Positions 25,006 through 37,400 of a stretch of 64,000 nucleotides of DNA are shown here, piece after piece. The first letter of the stretch is position 1, and every line of letters starts with the position of its first letter. Location of the stretch: the NCBI GenBank assembly GCA_010909165.1, contig VJWM01000107.1:62001-126000 (forward strand). The letters run 5' to 3'. The translations under genes and the position numbers were made by a program. Source of the DNA: Anthoceros angustus (taxonomy: Eukaryota; Streptophyta; Anthocerotopsida; Anthocerotales; Anthocerotaceae). The notes under the pieces were generated by a model that did not search any database, was not told the DNA's origin, and was given only the letters and a program-made list of their open reading frames with translations.

Positions 25006-25275
25006 AGCCATGTTGCCCTTCCTTCTACAATGTAACACACTGCCATCTTAGCATACCCTAGAGCCATGTTGCCCTTCCTTGTGCAATGTAACACACCCAT
25101 CTCAGTATACCCTAAAGCCATGTTGCCCTTCCTTGCGCAACTTGACACACTGCCATCTCAACTTTCTCTAAAGCCATGTTGCCCTTCCTTCTGCAACATA
25201 ACAAACCACCATCTCAGCATTCCCTAAAGCGATAAGCCCTTCCTTTTGCAATGTAAGCCCTTCCTTTTGCAATGT
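25006..25275. repeat. 54-56 bp minisatellite, four to five copies
   Basis: Units start AGCCATGTTGCCCTTCCTT at about 25006, 25062, 25116 and 25172, with a truncated further copy near 25230. Each unit carries CAATGTAACACAC and CCATCTCAGC variants. Copies are imperfect. Confidence 0.9.
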
Positions 25276-26011
25276 AACACACCGTGCAGCTATATGTCTA
25301 GGAAGTATGCTTCCCTTACATTATATAATTCCTATATAATTCCTATAGTTGTCCTGGCTACGCTTGCACGAGTTTGAATGCAAATAGTGTACAAGGCCAA
25401 GTATGTAACACGTCAAAACAGGTGGTTTAGCCGGCATATAGCCCTCGGTGCAGGAGCTATATCCATTTCACGGAGCTTTAGTGCAAGTGCAACTGGAAGT
25501 GCTTGTGGTATGTTGCTGTGTATTGTACTGTGGTCGATCCATCCCCGGCCATGGATTGAGAAACAAGGCACATCAGGCATTTTTTATGTCCACTGTAGGC
25601 CCACGCTTCTTCTCCGCTTCTCACTTGTAAACTGGGCAGTTGTTTAGAATCCTATTCAAGGCCTTCGTGTTGCCACATCTTCTAGATGTCTCCCACCGGA
25701 GGTAGTTTGCCACTACTTGTGACAATTACCAGACAATTACAAAGCACTTTCACAGAACAACATCTCTAGTCACTGGTGGACGCATTTCCACCGACCAGCA
25801 AATCATTAGAAGAAGATTATAGGTATCGTTGAAAGAAATTAGCAGTTGAAGGAGGCAGGTCATGCGGCTCAGCACGCCATAGCCAGGTGAAAAGTGTCAA
25901 TCGCTACTACATAATATTCATCCGCAAATAAGAATAATCGTCGGCTCTGCATTGCCGCTCTGCAGGGAGTTCGACAAACTTCAACTACCAAGTTACAGGC
26001 ATAAGGAGCAC

Positions 26012-26177
26012 TCAGGGAGGGTACCTTGACAAGCCTTTGATCTTCTGCAGCCGTTTGGCTACTTCATACAGACAATCCACGGGATGGACTCCTCCGAACG
26101 GCAACAATCGATAGCCATGTACATGTACGCCCCTGACGAAGACCATCTCTCCAGCGGAAGTCATTCCATCCCACAAC
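26012..26177 (-). CDS. Possible terminal exon of an unrecognised gene
   Basis: On the minus strand a CTGCAG acceptor is followed by 56 open codons with natural-looking composition, including GEMVFVRGVHVHGYRLLPFG and YEVAKRLQKIKGLSRYPP, ending in TGA at 26012-26014. I do not recognise a family and cannot find a convincing upstream exon. A minus-strand stretch at 26203-26388 is open but unproven. The alternative is that this is simply SPL 3' UTR. Confidence 0.25.
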
Positions 26178-26549
26178 CTGCAGTCCTACCCATGAGCCAT
26201 CACTAAGTACAGCCAGACACCCACTGTCCCTGTTGTGCCTCTACTGCGTGCGCTGTAAACTGGAGTTCCAAGGAATGTGTGTTTCGGACTCCATTATCAA
26301 CAACGCTCTGTACATACGCAAGCCTGAGCTGAGATATTCTCAACAATACGTCTTGGCACCCATCATCGTGCAATTGCCGGACCGGCAAATGTCACCTATA
26401 TCGTGATGGGTTGTAATATCCTGCAGGATCTTGCTCATTACGACCTTCACACTGGCTCCTCAGAAACGATGCTCGAACACGCCCATTTAGAAGCTCGAAG
26501 ACGTTAGAGCCAGATAAGCTGCCACACATCTCCACTTTTCATGCGTGAT

Positions 26550-29500
26550 CTACTTGGGCCCATGATCCAATGCGCTCCAAGTGAAAGGAGGAACCACACA
26601 GCTCACACGGGGTGCTCCTCTCAGGAAAACACAGACCACAACACATACACAAGCAACTGCGACCATGCATAACAAGAAAGGTCGATGCATTTGACCCCTT
26701 ATGCCCCCCATAAAAGCTCTCTTGTTCCTCGACATAGCAACCAATGTCATTTCCTTCTTCTGGTTAGCTCCGCTTGTGTTCATACCATGGATGGGACTGA
26801 ATTTTCTCTCATTCCCTCCAACAGCCAGGTGAGTCTGCTGCCCCAGTACGCGGCTCTTTCCAGCTGGATGTGGCTTCCACAGGGTCTGAGACTGGAGGCG
26901 TGCCACTGTCCCCCTAACCATCGCTACATAACGCAATTTTCCGCTTGCAATCGCACAGTTCAGAGGAGTCTGACCACTTGCATCCCGTGCATTGCTCCAC
27001 GCATGTATACCTACCTGGCCAGAATCATTGGTTAGAACATCAATAACGGCTTCAGCATCTTGCATCCCAGCAGCGATATGCAAAGGAGTGATGCCCCTGG
27101 GGCCAGGCATATCTGGAGTGAACATGGGGGAATGCACCGCTTTCATATCTGATACGCCTGCATCTGGATTTCCAGCCCCATCCAGAGGCAGATTGGGGAC
27201 ATATGCAAGCAGAAGCTCAACCATGGATCTACAATTCCTCCTTACTGCTCTGTGCAACAGAGTCACTCCTCCATGCAGGGCTCCGACAGCCCCCAAAGAT
27301 AACCTGTCCACAGCCACCTCTGCAGATGCAAAGTACAAGTCCAGCAGCTTCTTCACCAGAGCACACCAATCCCGTTCCACTGAATAGACAAGCAGGCGCT
27401 CAAGGCGCGAACTTATCCTACTAGAACCATCCAAATGTCCCGGTTCTGGACTAGCCATGCTTCTCTGCAAAAGCCATCCTAGTTCAAACAGGAACCTCCT
27501 CACTTCAGCCTCAGCGGCTGCCCGAGCTGTGTTCGCATACTCGGACACTTCATCGGGCAGGAGGCCACTATCTTCAGCTTTTTGTGCTGCTTTCTGTGCT
27601 GCAACTTCTACCTCATCCTCCAGGGTGCGGATCTCTGCACAAACAGCACTCTCTGCAACTAATACAGGCAACGTATTGCCCTTGCTTGCACTCTGCTCCA
27701 CCTCAATAAAGCATCTGCCACAGGAACTGAGTGGGCCACAATCAAAGCCAAACCGCTGACCAGGTAGAAGATGATGACCAAGAGGCCCACCTTGATAACT
27801 CTCCACAGCATCCTCTGACTCTAGTAGCGAAGGCCTTCCAAGGAGACTCTTTCCTTTATACAAGCAGTTAACTCGTGCGTGAGCTTTCCCAAGGTTATAC
27901 CCTCTCAAGACAAGCCTGGTCTTATGATCCAACACAACGGCAATTGGTCTAACCGACAGAATGTGTGGAGGGAAAAGTGGGGTCATCACCCTATGCATCT
28001 GGACCTTGCCATCAGAGATGAAGATCGTTTGTTCCTCTACCTGCACTTCAATCCGTCCTGTGCTCCAAAAGTCTGGCGATGCCTCCAAGAGAGGGTGCCA
28101 ACTCCACCGCAGTCTTCTACATATGCGCTCCCACGCATTATCAGGTAAAGACAGAAAAATGGTTAACATCACACAGCCTGGTTTGATGTAGCTCTCCATA
28201 TCTGAGGGTGTACGGGACAGCCAGTCAAGGATCTGAGAGCGAAGGCTCTGGGGAAAGTCTCCTGGATTCCTATCAAACAGCTTGATCAGTATCCGACCAA
28301 CCAGATCTTGGCTGTCTGCATTTGAGCCCTCCGGAGAGAAGTCAGATCCCGAAGTGGAGTTTTCGCTTGTCTTCTGAGTTGCTGGTTGCTGCAAGTGAAG
28401 AGTTGGCTGCAAAGAGTGCGCATCCTCGGCTTGAGACATTCTACTCTGCCCATGCAACAAGGCCAGCATGCCATTTCCCACACCATCTCGACCAGGACTA
28501 GAAGATGTATCATTCATGGTGGCTCGACTTTCACTGCTAGATTGAAGTGGGAATAATCTGTGAGCCACCGGAGTGGACTTGGACCAACCTTGTGACACGT
28601 CCATGAAGACTTCGGCGGATTGCCTCGACATGGTGGATCTGGAAGGAAGATGAGGCACATCATTCGGTTTGGATGCCCCACCAGAGGAGGGAGGCGACCG
28701 CACATGCCTTCCGTTAGACTGCGGCTCCACCGCATTGGCACCAGGGCCGAGGGAAAAGGTGCCAGACTTGTCCCCCCGAACTGTCTGAGAGTGGAACTCT
28801 CTGCTGTCCTTGGAGGCCTGGGATGCCTGGGCTTTGATTAGCTGAGACAGTTTCTCTTGCGCCGTGGCAAACGCTGAAGAGAAAAGCTGCTTCTCAGCAA
28901 CTTCATGCCCATTCTGTGGAGCATACGGAGTGGACGCAGCGCTGCCAGCTACAGCGTTGCAGTTACCGTTGCCGTTCACATGGCCGTTACCATGCGCATT
29001 CCCATTGATGTTGTGATCTGCGTTCAAGTCCCCCGACCTGCCGTTCATGCATGCCTTCTGGTAATACTGGAGGAAAGCCTCCTGATTGTTGACCATCCCA
29101 TTCAACCCTTCGAAGGCCTTGGACGCCTGCAGCTGAGTCAACATATGCAGGAAGCCAAGAATGCCAGCTCCTTTGGAAGCAGCGAAGTCAGAAGTCTCCG
29201 CAAGCAGGTACGCTTGAGCAGCAGCAGCATCAGGCTGGGTCTTCCTCCTGCGCTTGTTGTGCCCGGCCAAGCGCCTACGGCAGCTCCTCTTCCCTTCGTC
29301 AAACTCGGCCAGAGGGTGGAATCTGCTACACTGCTGGCAGAAGCGCTGCAACTGATGCGCCACCATAGCCTTGGACGCCTTGGAGTGGGGCTCACAGACC
29401 TTGTGCCTCCTGTGGTAATCCTTGGACAGCCTCAGATCAGCCTTACAGTCGTCCACCTGACAGGTCGGGAACTGAGCCCCGGGCGAGGAAGAACGGTACC

Positions 29501-29978
29501 GCTTGTTGATCCTGGCCCCGTTCCCTGCCTCCTCTCCTGCAAGAAAGAAGGAGCTGCCACCAAGCTTGAGATCCAGCCCACCCGACGCCTCCGGGGAGTC
29601 CCGGGACAAAAACTCCTGCTCAATTCTGGGCTCCCGCACCCCCGCCTCGAACAGATTGCATGCCCCTCCCGCATCATTGTTGTGGTTGTTCCCCCCGCTG
29701 TCCTCGTAGCTCGCCGTGGCCGACCTGTCCCCATTCCCGTCCGCCCCATCTCCCGAGGCGGGCTGGGCCACGAATCTGACGGGATCCCAGTCCCAGGAAC
29801 TCTGATCCCAGTCCGCCTTATGCCTCCGCTCCACGGCCACCCCACCATTCGACACATCGAGGAAACCCTCCCCGTGCCTCGCAAGGGCCGACCTCGAAGA
29901 CATGAGAGCGAGCTCCTCCGGCCGGGATCCGAGAGCTACGAAGGGCAAGGACAGGGAATTGAAGGGTTCGGCAAACAT
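26550..29978 (-). CDS. Long SBP-box (SQUAMOSA promoter-binding-like) transcription factor with ankyrin repeats
   Basis: A single uninterrupted frame of 1142 codons. An acidic and aromatic N-terminus (DWDQSSWDWDPVRF, about residues 56-69) and the LDLKLG motif (about 135-140) precede the SBP DNA-binding domain at about 171-248. The domain holds CQVDDCKADL, KDYHRRHKVCEPHSKASKA, QRFCQQCSRFHPLAEFDEG and KRSCRRRLAGHNKRRRK: both zinc-binding groups and the basic nuclear signal are complete. The C-terminal half has the long-SPL conserved region, ankyrin-like repeats (GVTLLHRAVRRNCRSMVELL; GITPLHIAAGMQDAEAVIDV) and a hydrophobic segment near the end (RPFLLCMVAVACVCVVVCVF). This architecture is that of the SPL1/SPL12/SPL14 clade, which binds GTAC cores. 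No miR156 site was noticed, as usual for this clade. The lack of introns is odd, because SBP genes nearly always have one inside the SBP domain. An Asn/Gly-rich stretch lies around residues 318-347. Confidence 0.95.
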   Translation of the reverse strand: MFAEPFNSLSLPFVALGSRPEELALMSSRSALARHGEGFLDVSNGGVAVERRHKADWDQSSWDWDPVRFVAQPASGDGADGNGDRSATASYEDSGGNNHNNDAGGACNLFEAGVREPRIEQEFLSRDSPEASGGLDLKLGGSSFFLAGEEAGNGARINKRYRSSSPGAQFPTCQVDDCKADLRLSKDYHRRHKVCEPHSKASKAMVAHQLQRFCQQCSRFHPLAEFDEGKRSCRRRLAGHNKRRRKTQPDAAAAQAYLLAETSDFAASKGAGILGFLHMLTQLQASKAFEGLNGMVNNQEAFLQYYQKACMNGRSGDLNADHNINGNAHGNGHVNGNGNCNAVAGSAASTPYAPQNGHEVAEKQLFSSAFATAQEKLSQLIKAQASQASKDSREFHSQTVRGDKSGTFSLGPGANAVEPQSNGRHVRSPPSSGGASKPNDVPHLPSRSTMSRQSAEVFMDVSQGWSKSTPVAHRLFPLQSSSESRATMNDTSSSPGRDGVGNGMLALLHGQSRMSQAEDAHSLQPTLHLQQPATQKTSENSTSGSDFSPEGSNADSQDLVGRILIKLFDRNPGDFPQSLRSQILDWLSRTPSDMESYIKPGCVMLTIFLSLPDNAWERICRRLRWSWHPLLEASPDFWSTGRIEVQVEEQTIFISDGKVQMHRVMTPLFPPHILSVRPIAVVLDHKTRLVLRGYNLGKAHARVNCLYKGKSLLGRPSLLESEDAVESYQGGPLGHHLLPGQRFGFDCGPLSSCGRCFIEVEQSASKGNTLPVLVAESAVCAEIRTLEDEVEVAAQKAAQKAEDSGLLPDEVSEYANTARAAAEAEVRRFLFELGWLLQRSMASPEPGHLDGSSRISSRLERLLVYSVERDWCALVKKLLDLYFASAEVAVDRLSLGAVGALHGGVTLLHRAVRRNCRSMVELLLAYVPNLPLDGAGNPDAGVSDMKAVHSPMFTPDMPGPRGITPLHIAAGMQDAEAVIDVLTNDSGQVGIHAWSNARDASGQTPLNCAIASGKLRYVAMVRGTVARLQSQTLWKPHPAGKSRVLGQQTHLAVGGNERKFSPIHGMNTSGANQKKEMTLVAMSRNKRAFMGGIRGQMHRPFLLCMVAVACVCVVVCVFLRGAPRVSCVVPPFTWSALDHGPK

Positions 29979-31400
29979 CTAGACTGCTGCTTCACGCCCC
30001 CTCCCCTTTCCCTTCCTCTGCAGCACACACTCTGGCAGCCCACCACCCTCATCCGACCAGCATCAGAAGCTGCAGCTGCAGCACTATCACCACCCCAACC
30101 ATCATCCCCCTGCGCATGGGAGCAGAAACCTCCCGTTCACCTTGCCCTCAGGCTCAGGACAAACCAATGCAAGCTCAACCAGGAGGGAAATGGGCGAGAA
30201 GGCCAAGGCGAAGGAGAAGTGAGGGAGAGCAGGGCTGCCTCCGACGCATGATACCCCGTCACGGGAGTTGCAGCCCTCCTCGCAGCCCGTGGTCCTTGTC
30301 ACTGCTCACCGTTCCGTAGCATGGGCACAGCAAGGTCTGTCACGCCATCGGCACCATGCCCACTCCAGCTGCCCGCAGTTGCTGCCTGCTGGGAAGGAGG
30401 AGGAGGGGAAGGACAGAACGAGAGAGGGGGCAGGTGGACGTATCGCCGTACAGTCACACAGTCGAGGAGACTTCGTTGCCTGCTCTCGACATCCATGGAC
30501 TGGGCACCAGTGTGAGAGTGGGAGTACAGAGAGTGAGCTCATCAACCCCCCGCCGTCCGCGTCTGCTGCTGCGAGCTGCGAGCCAGATACGCTTCTCGAG
30601 CTCCTTTTCAAGGATTCTTATATAATTGACCGACTTCTTACATACATTATACACGAAGACGAATCGCGGAATCTCGTCGTGTGTGAGCGAGACCTTGGCA
30701 ACGAACGACCGACTTACACCCGCAAAGGGCACAGATGTATGCTGCTGCAGGTTTGTTAGCGTTGTGTACGTTGGATGGCTTTCTCTGTGTTTTCCCAGTT
30801 TGGCAACGGATGGACAGAGAGCGTGTGGGCTCCATCTAAACGCCCCTTGCATGATCGTCTTAACATGGAGCACGCAAAGGGCGCCGGCTTCCCCTGCCTA
30901 ATCAGTTGCTTCAGTCAGGGCACCGAGCAAGCATGATTTTGATACGCAGAGCATGAGTTTGATAAGCAGCTTCTTCTTCCAATACTTTGGCAAGTTCACA
31001 AGTTCACCATGGCAACAGCTGACTGAGCAAACCCAGTATAAATAAGCCAATCTAGCCTCAGACTGGACATAACCACCACATTCTACGCTGATGTACACAA
31101 CATACATTAGCACCGCCGCAAGAGAAGGAGAGGGGGGGAGGGGGAGGGGGGAGAAAGGACCTAGACTAAATGGTGGTTGTTATCAACCGCAAGAACGTGC
31201 ACGCCCATTGCCATCATAATTGTACATTTCCTACAGTGCTATCTCCGCCCTGTGGAACTACTAGGAATGCCATTGGGGAAAAACAGCACCATCAACTGAT
31301 GTACATCCCACTTCACCTCACCTTCCTTTTCCGAACTCTCACGGTCCCCTGCAAAACAGAACCTCTGCTCACCAAACAAGCCACTCCCTGCACGCTTCAA
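29979..31400. other. Presumed SPL promoter/5' leader and PDS5 3' flank
   Basis: No additional gene is supported. A purine-only G/A run at about 31122-31158 (GGAGAGGGGGGAGGGGGAGG core) could form unusual DNA structure. The SPL 5' leader side (30000-30500) is C/T-rich on the coding strand and contains short upstream frames of no recognisable character. Confidence 0.5.
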
Positions 31401-34400
31401 CTAAGTTTCGTGCTTGGAGGGACTTACCACCGCCTCATCATCTGAGTTTTCAGCTGCACCTGTTTCAGAACCAGACTTTGCTGCACCGTCCGTAGCTACT
31501 TTTTTCTCACCACTAACGCTTTCAGCAGGTGCTTTCGACGGAGGCACAGCTCTCTTGATCTTCATAGTGTCCCCCACCGTGGCTGTCAGGAGTCGTACCC
31601 ACATTTCAGGACTGTGTATACAATCATCTCCACAGCTCATTCCCCTGAACATCATGAATTTTGCAGCTCACCTTTGTGGGCTCCACGACCTGAGATTTTT
31701 GCCTTTGTGCCACCTCCCTTGTCCACCAAAGGCTGGTCATTGTCAGCTTCAGTTAAGTCCAGCGCAAAGGGGTCCACAGCCGGAGCTGGGGTGGTCCCGG
31801 CATTTGACGGACTTGAAGGTGGAGGCGATGAAGCATCATCATGCTTTGCTTCTGATGTCAATCCACCGCTCTTATGCTGAGCACGTGTGTCCTGCATACC
31901 ACTCCCTGACTCCGTGGTAGGCTCTCTCTCCGTCCTCCCACCCGGGGACTGGTTTCTGCCATTCCGAAAAGAAATTCATGAAAAGCCCAAAAACCCAGGA
32001 CAAACCCAATGAGATGACTAAAAGGAAAATACATGGGCAGAGACCAATAGGAGGCTTTGAACTCACAATTCATCACCATCAGGCCCATCCGATGCGCCAG
32101 TCTTCTCTGCCGGGTCATGAAGGGAAGCTCCTTGGAAAGCTTTTTTCAGCTTCCCTCTCCTGACGCAAATACCACACTCACATGAACTTCCAAAAGATTG
32201 ACAATGCATGCAAATAATCCAAAACGCTGGAAGCTTTTCAGAGCTAAAGAAAATGGAAGAGTCCCAACTGATTATTTTGCGAAGATGTTGGCGTTGATGG
32301 TGCCTCTGATGCTCTCTGCATAGGCGACAAACGTTATCAGCAGAGTCCTAGGTCACGAATACACCTCAATTAAAAATACACTGCACCTTTTTCCGAGAAG
32401 ACTCCTCCTTTATGATGGTCCACCGTTCCTTGGACAGACGAAGGTTCTCCACATCCCCATCGTCATAAAGAATCTGACATTTCTCAAAAATTCAGACTCA
32501 GACATGAAGGCCAATAACAGGCCGCAGGTACTGAAAGAAGAGACTTCCTACCTTGTGCTTTTTGGTCTTTGCATCGTACTGTGTAACCCTGCCTTTATAA
32601 TACCTGCATATGAACGCACAATATCAGTTTTTTCTTTTAGAACATACAGTTGTCCTTATCAGCCATCACTTTCACCAGCACGCAAGCCAGCTTCTCAAGA
32701 TTACAAATACAAATTCTGGACATCAGGATGTGGTAACTTCACTCACTCCTTGTCAAGGGGCCACCAGACCTTGACCCTAGCATTTACCAGCTCGTCACCA
32801 GGCTCCTCACCCTTAGCTTTGCCAGCACTCTGAATGTAGATGCAGATTAGGACACACAAAGGTAAGTGGCTCAAAATCCACACAGCTTGCAACTGTAAAT
32901 GCTGAGACAAACCTTTTCAGCTGCTGGAGTTGTGGATTGCTTTGCCGCCTGGATAGGTGTGTCGGTATCTGCATTCTTAGGTAACTTTGCCTTCGGAGTT
33001 TGTTTTGGACCCTCTGTTGCTCTCCTCTTTGGTGGAGAAGCCGTCCTTACTGCTTCTGCAGAGGCCTGCACAGGTACAGAAGGATTCGTAGCACCACCAA
33101 GATATTAGAGTTCACCTAGCTAACCTCTTGGTTGTCATGTAGACACAGCCCCACAAAAGCACAATAACAGCCTTTCTGTATAGCATGGATCTTCAAAGCC
33201 TCATATCCTCCAGTCCCCACCTTTTTAGGCTTCCGACCAGAGGATGTTTCCCCAGACGGCTTTGCTGCTGACTTCTTCGAAGAGACAGGTGTCTTCTGAT
33301 TCCCAACAGACTTTTTGGAGCTACCAAGTCGCTTAGTAGCTGAGCCTGAAGCCTCCTTTGACGATGGAGCATCCTCAGCATCATCTAACGTGTTCTCCAC
33401 TGAGATTGTTGCCCCATCCGATACCTCCTGAGGCTCCACTACTACCTCAGGAACCTTGCGAGGACGCCCCCTCTTTTTCTTCTCGGGCACAACATCTTGT
33501 TGTTGCTCATTCTTTACAGCAGCCCTTGATGGTCCAGCGTTCCTTTTACGTCCCCGTTGTGATTTTGCAGGAGCAGGTGTCTGATGACTGGGCTCTGTAA
33601 TGCCTTGAGCAGCATCTGCACTTCGACTCTTTTTTGGAACATGCTCATCATTGTCCTCTTTCACAGCTTCCTCCCCTGCCGAGTCCCCATCCACAGCTTT
33701 TCTACCCCGCTTTGCACCTCCTCGAGGACTTGAAGGCTGGGTGCCACCACACTCAAGGCTCAGAGAGTAACATAACGCTGAACCATCGAAGATCTCACAG
33801 ACAGCATGCACCATATGCCGAATAAATAATAAAGTGCTTACAAGCTATTGCAGATCTTGCAAACAGCATAACCAAAGGAAAAACACATGCTGAACACATC
33901 CTGAAAAGTCTAACAAGCCATTGCTATGTTGCAGAACGGATGCTACATACAAGAAATGCAGAAGCTCAACTTAACAACCAAACAAACACATGGGCTCACC
34001 TGGACTACTCGAGAAGTGACAAACTTCAGTTTCAGCTGCCCATTTCCATCAACCAGGCATGGCGGCATATGGCTCCCATCCGCCTGCTCAGAGACAAGCT
34101 AGACAGTGTTATACAGAACCACAGTGCTGTTCACCGCTAAAGGAGCCATACGCCACAAATGGATACCTTCGATTCTGCACCCTCAACTGCTTCTGGAACT
34201 TTATAAAGAGCACTTGGAAGAGGAACCTCTCCTGGATAGGCTCCAGAGTACAATCTCTTCCGGACAAGCTCTTTGGTGATGGCTGCTCCGATGTCAGCCA
34301 CAGTGTAGAGAGTCTGCATCACAAGCACAAACAGAATGTTTTCATGGAGCATTTTAAACAACACCTGAGACAAGCAGCTGGCGAACTCTGCAACCATATG

Positions 34401-37400
34401 GCTTGTGGGGTTATGAATTGGCCTCCAAGCTACACATATTTGAAGCTGCAAGGAAACCTGTTTGACATACCTCACTTTTAGTAGGGTCAACAGCATCTTC
34501 AGCTCGCTTGATCTCTGCAAATATGGCTAGTACAGCTGGAATATTATCCACCTCCTCCTTTTTCCCAGCCTCCCCTTTAGATTCCCCATCTTGCTGAAGT
34601 AATGCTCGGAGATAGAAATGAAGCTGTCTGTTGCCAGCAGGACATATAGATGATTACTTACTTAACTAAAACCAATACTCACGTCTCTGGTGCCCTTGAC
34701 AATCGAATAGTGCTAGACAGAGTTCAGCCTAAGTAGACAATGTGAGAGAGCAGCGTCCCCTCCACTCCAACCAGAGATGCATTACAACACTATTCACAAA
34801 GTTGCAACACAGCCACAAAATAATATACAGACCTTTGGAATGGTTCATATGATGCTGCATCACCTAGAGCTTCAGGGGAGATAGGGTACTGAGGGTGATG
34901 CGCAATAACGTGCACCAGGTAGGTTAGCACATATTCTGGGTGGGATGCCAAACCACTGCCTTCTAACTGGGAAGAGAGCAACAGATGTCTTGCTCGGCCT
35001 TCTCGTCGGCACGATTCTATAAACTCAGCAGTGAATTTCTTTGCCTGGAGAAAACGGTATGTACAGAATAAGAACTAATATTGCAGTCCTCTTCCAGAAC
35101 GGAATAGCATTAGACCTCTACATACCTCATTCAAAATATCTTGAGACTTTTCTGCACCACACAGAACAAATGCACTTGCATACTTGTGGGGTAGTGATCT
35201 CTCTTTTAACCCATGCTGGACTTTCTCGATGAACCGCTGGCGAACCTCAATGATAGGGTCCTACACAAACCACAGATGACTATCAAAACAAAGGCCATGT
35301 CACATGGAGCTGAAAACATACAGGAGTGAACAAAGTTATACTGCCAACATATTGTCACAGAACTTATCTGTCATGACAGCAAAAGACATGAAAACAAATT
35401 GTTACCTGTGCAACAAGCATGGTTGACATCCACACATCCGGTTGGATCTCTTTATCCCAGCGACCTGCCAATCGGAGGACCCCCTTTGCTGCAGCTAGTC
35501 GGATGTGAGCCTTGTCAAAGTTACTGCAAGCTTGCACAATTTCAGAAGCGCTGGTCAGGAAGTGAAAGAAGCTGCACTATCAACTACATGCCAGATCAGA
35601 ACTTTTATGCAAAGAAAAAAAAAAGCCACCACTTCACACTCTCCAGACCTTGATTGCACTTCTTCAGATATTTCTCCAGATTCCAAAAGTTTGCTGATGA
35701 CACCAAGTAGACCATCCAACTTGGCAGTTTGCCGTAGATGTGCATCTCTGTTTGGCAGAAAACTCTTCACAAGAGTCTTTAAGCCATATATCTGTGTCAC
35801 AACACCACAAACCTGTTTACTGCCTCTGGTCTTGCCTTCCTAGAGACTCATATCTCAGCCTGAAAGACTATTGAATAGAATTTACCTTCAACTGACATTC
35901 CTCGCTAGGGTGTCCCCAAGAGTTTGAAGCTTGTGTCTGAAATATACAGAGTTTGTCAGTAGGACATATACAACCCATCATAAGACAAGATCAAAGGACT
36001 ACAGCCCAAGTCTTACACTTGACAGCTTCAAGAGGTTTTGAACAACAAATCGAATGATGTCACTCTCACGAGTTTCAAAAACTGGTGTGGAGTGCTGGGC
36101 AATGCAACCAAGAGACTGCAGAATAGTTGGAAGATGAGGCTTATCATCGAGGGAATCCACCAGACGCTGCAGCACAGATCTTAAATGTAAGAAGAAGGAA
36201 ACTGCAACCAATACAGCACATGCAGACAGAATATCATTATGAAAGACTGGAGTTGGAGCACAGCTGAGGGCCTACCCCATATAACAGAGACAATGTTTTC
36301 AACCCAGAGTCAGCAGTCACCGTTGCGATGGCAGAAACGGCATACTTTGCTTGTTTCCGGCTGCCCTCTAGACACATTTTCTCAAGAGTTTCATCCACTG
36401 AGCTGTAGACCAACATTTCGTTAACAAGGTTTCTGTGCACTTCTGAAATAAGGTTTGCAATTAACCTAGAAATGAAGCTTGCAGTGACTGGGAGCATGGC
36501 TTTCAGCTTTGCACCTTCCACCTTCCGCAATTTGGTCCCGAATTGAGCCACCCGCCTTTGCAAGTATATGAACAACTCCCTCTTTGACAGATTCGTCACT
36601 CTCCTTCAGCAACTCCAACAGGTCCTTGTCTGTCCCCTGGATTAGGGATGGAAAAACACTTGCAATCTCCTGCAAGAAGAGTTATAGCAATGGGTGTCAA
36701 CGGGCCAAAGCGAGGATGAAAAGTGAAAGACTCAAGTTCAAGCCTGACACTTACCACAAGCAATCCTAAGCTTGCTTTTAGGAGAGTAGACTTGCCAGCA
36801 CCTTTGTACACAGGTATCAGTTTCAATGTGGCTCGTACATGCTCCTTCCCAAACAGCATATATGAACACATTGTAGAAAGAGCTTTCATGAACTCATATT
36901 GAGGATGTTGTTTATCAGTCAACCGCTTCAGAAGGTCTTCCTGCAGATTATCAGAAAAATGAAAGCTATTGCTTGTTAGAGTATGCACACCCTCTACGTG
37001 AGGCACAACCAGAAGCAGTGTTCAGTCTGGCTCAAAGAGCATCACTAAAAAGCGTGAGAATTCCTTACACAGGCTTCACGAGACTGTTCTAAAGTTTTGT
37101 CAGGTTCCAACAGAGTTCCAAAAGTTTTGAAGATGCTGTTGTCCTTCATCTGATGCAGCTTCTGGAGATGTTCCTCGGCCTTTGTTGGGTCAACGAAGGC
37201 CACTGAGATGGCTTTGAAAGTGCTCTGAATTTTCTTCTCAATGTCAGTATTGTCTTCTTCCTGACAATAACCAGGACATGCATAATCAGGCCATAGACAT
37301 CAAATTGGCACGATAAAGCTAGACAGAGCACATTAATCCCACCAACCTTCACTTTCTGCCGCAAAGATAAGTATGTCTGCATTTCCTGCTGACACCTGCC

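Larger units (their letters stand above)
22398..26549. other. Gene-poor, minisatellite-rich intergenic region
   Basis: No recognisable gene on either strand. It contains four separate tandem-repeat arrays (listed individually). The last 500 bases include the presumed SPL 3' UTR and one coding-like minus-strand stretch at 26012-26177. Confidence 0.65.

Noticed and set aside
28905-30251. A 448-codon open frame on the plus strand opposite the SPL coding region.
   Set aside because: It is the antisense shadow of a well-supported GC-rich SBP coding region; its composition follows the SPL codons and no family is recognisable.
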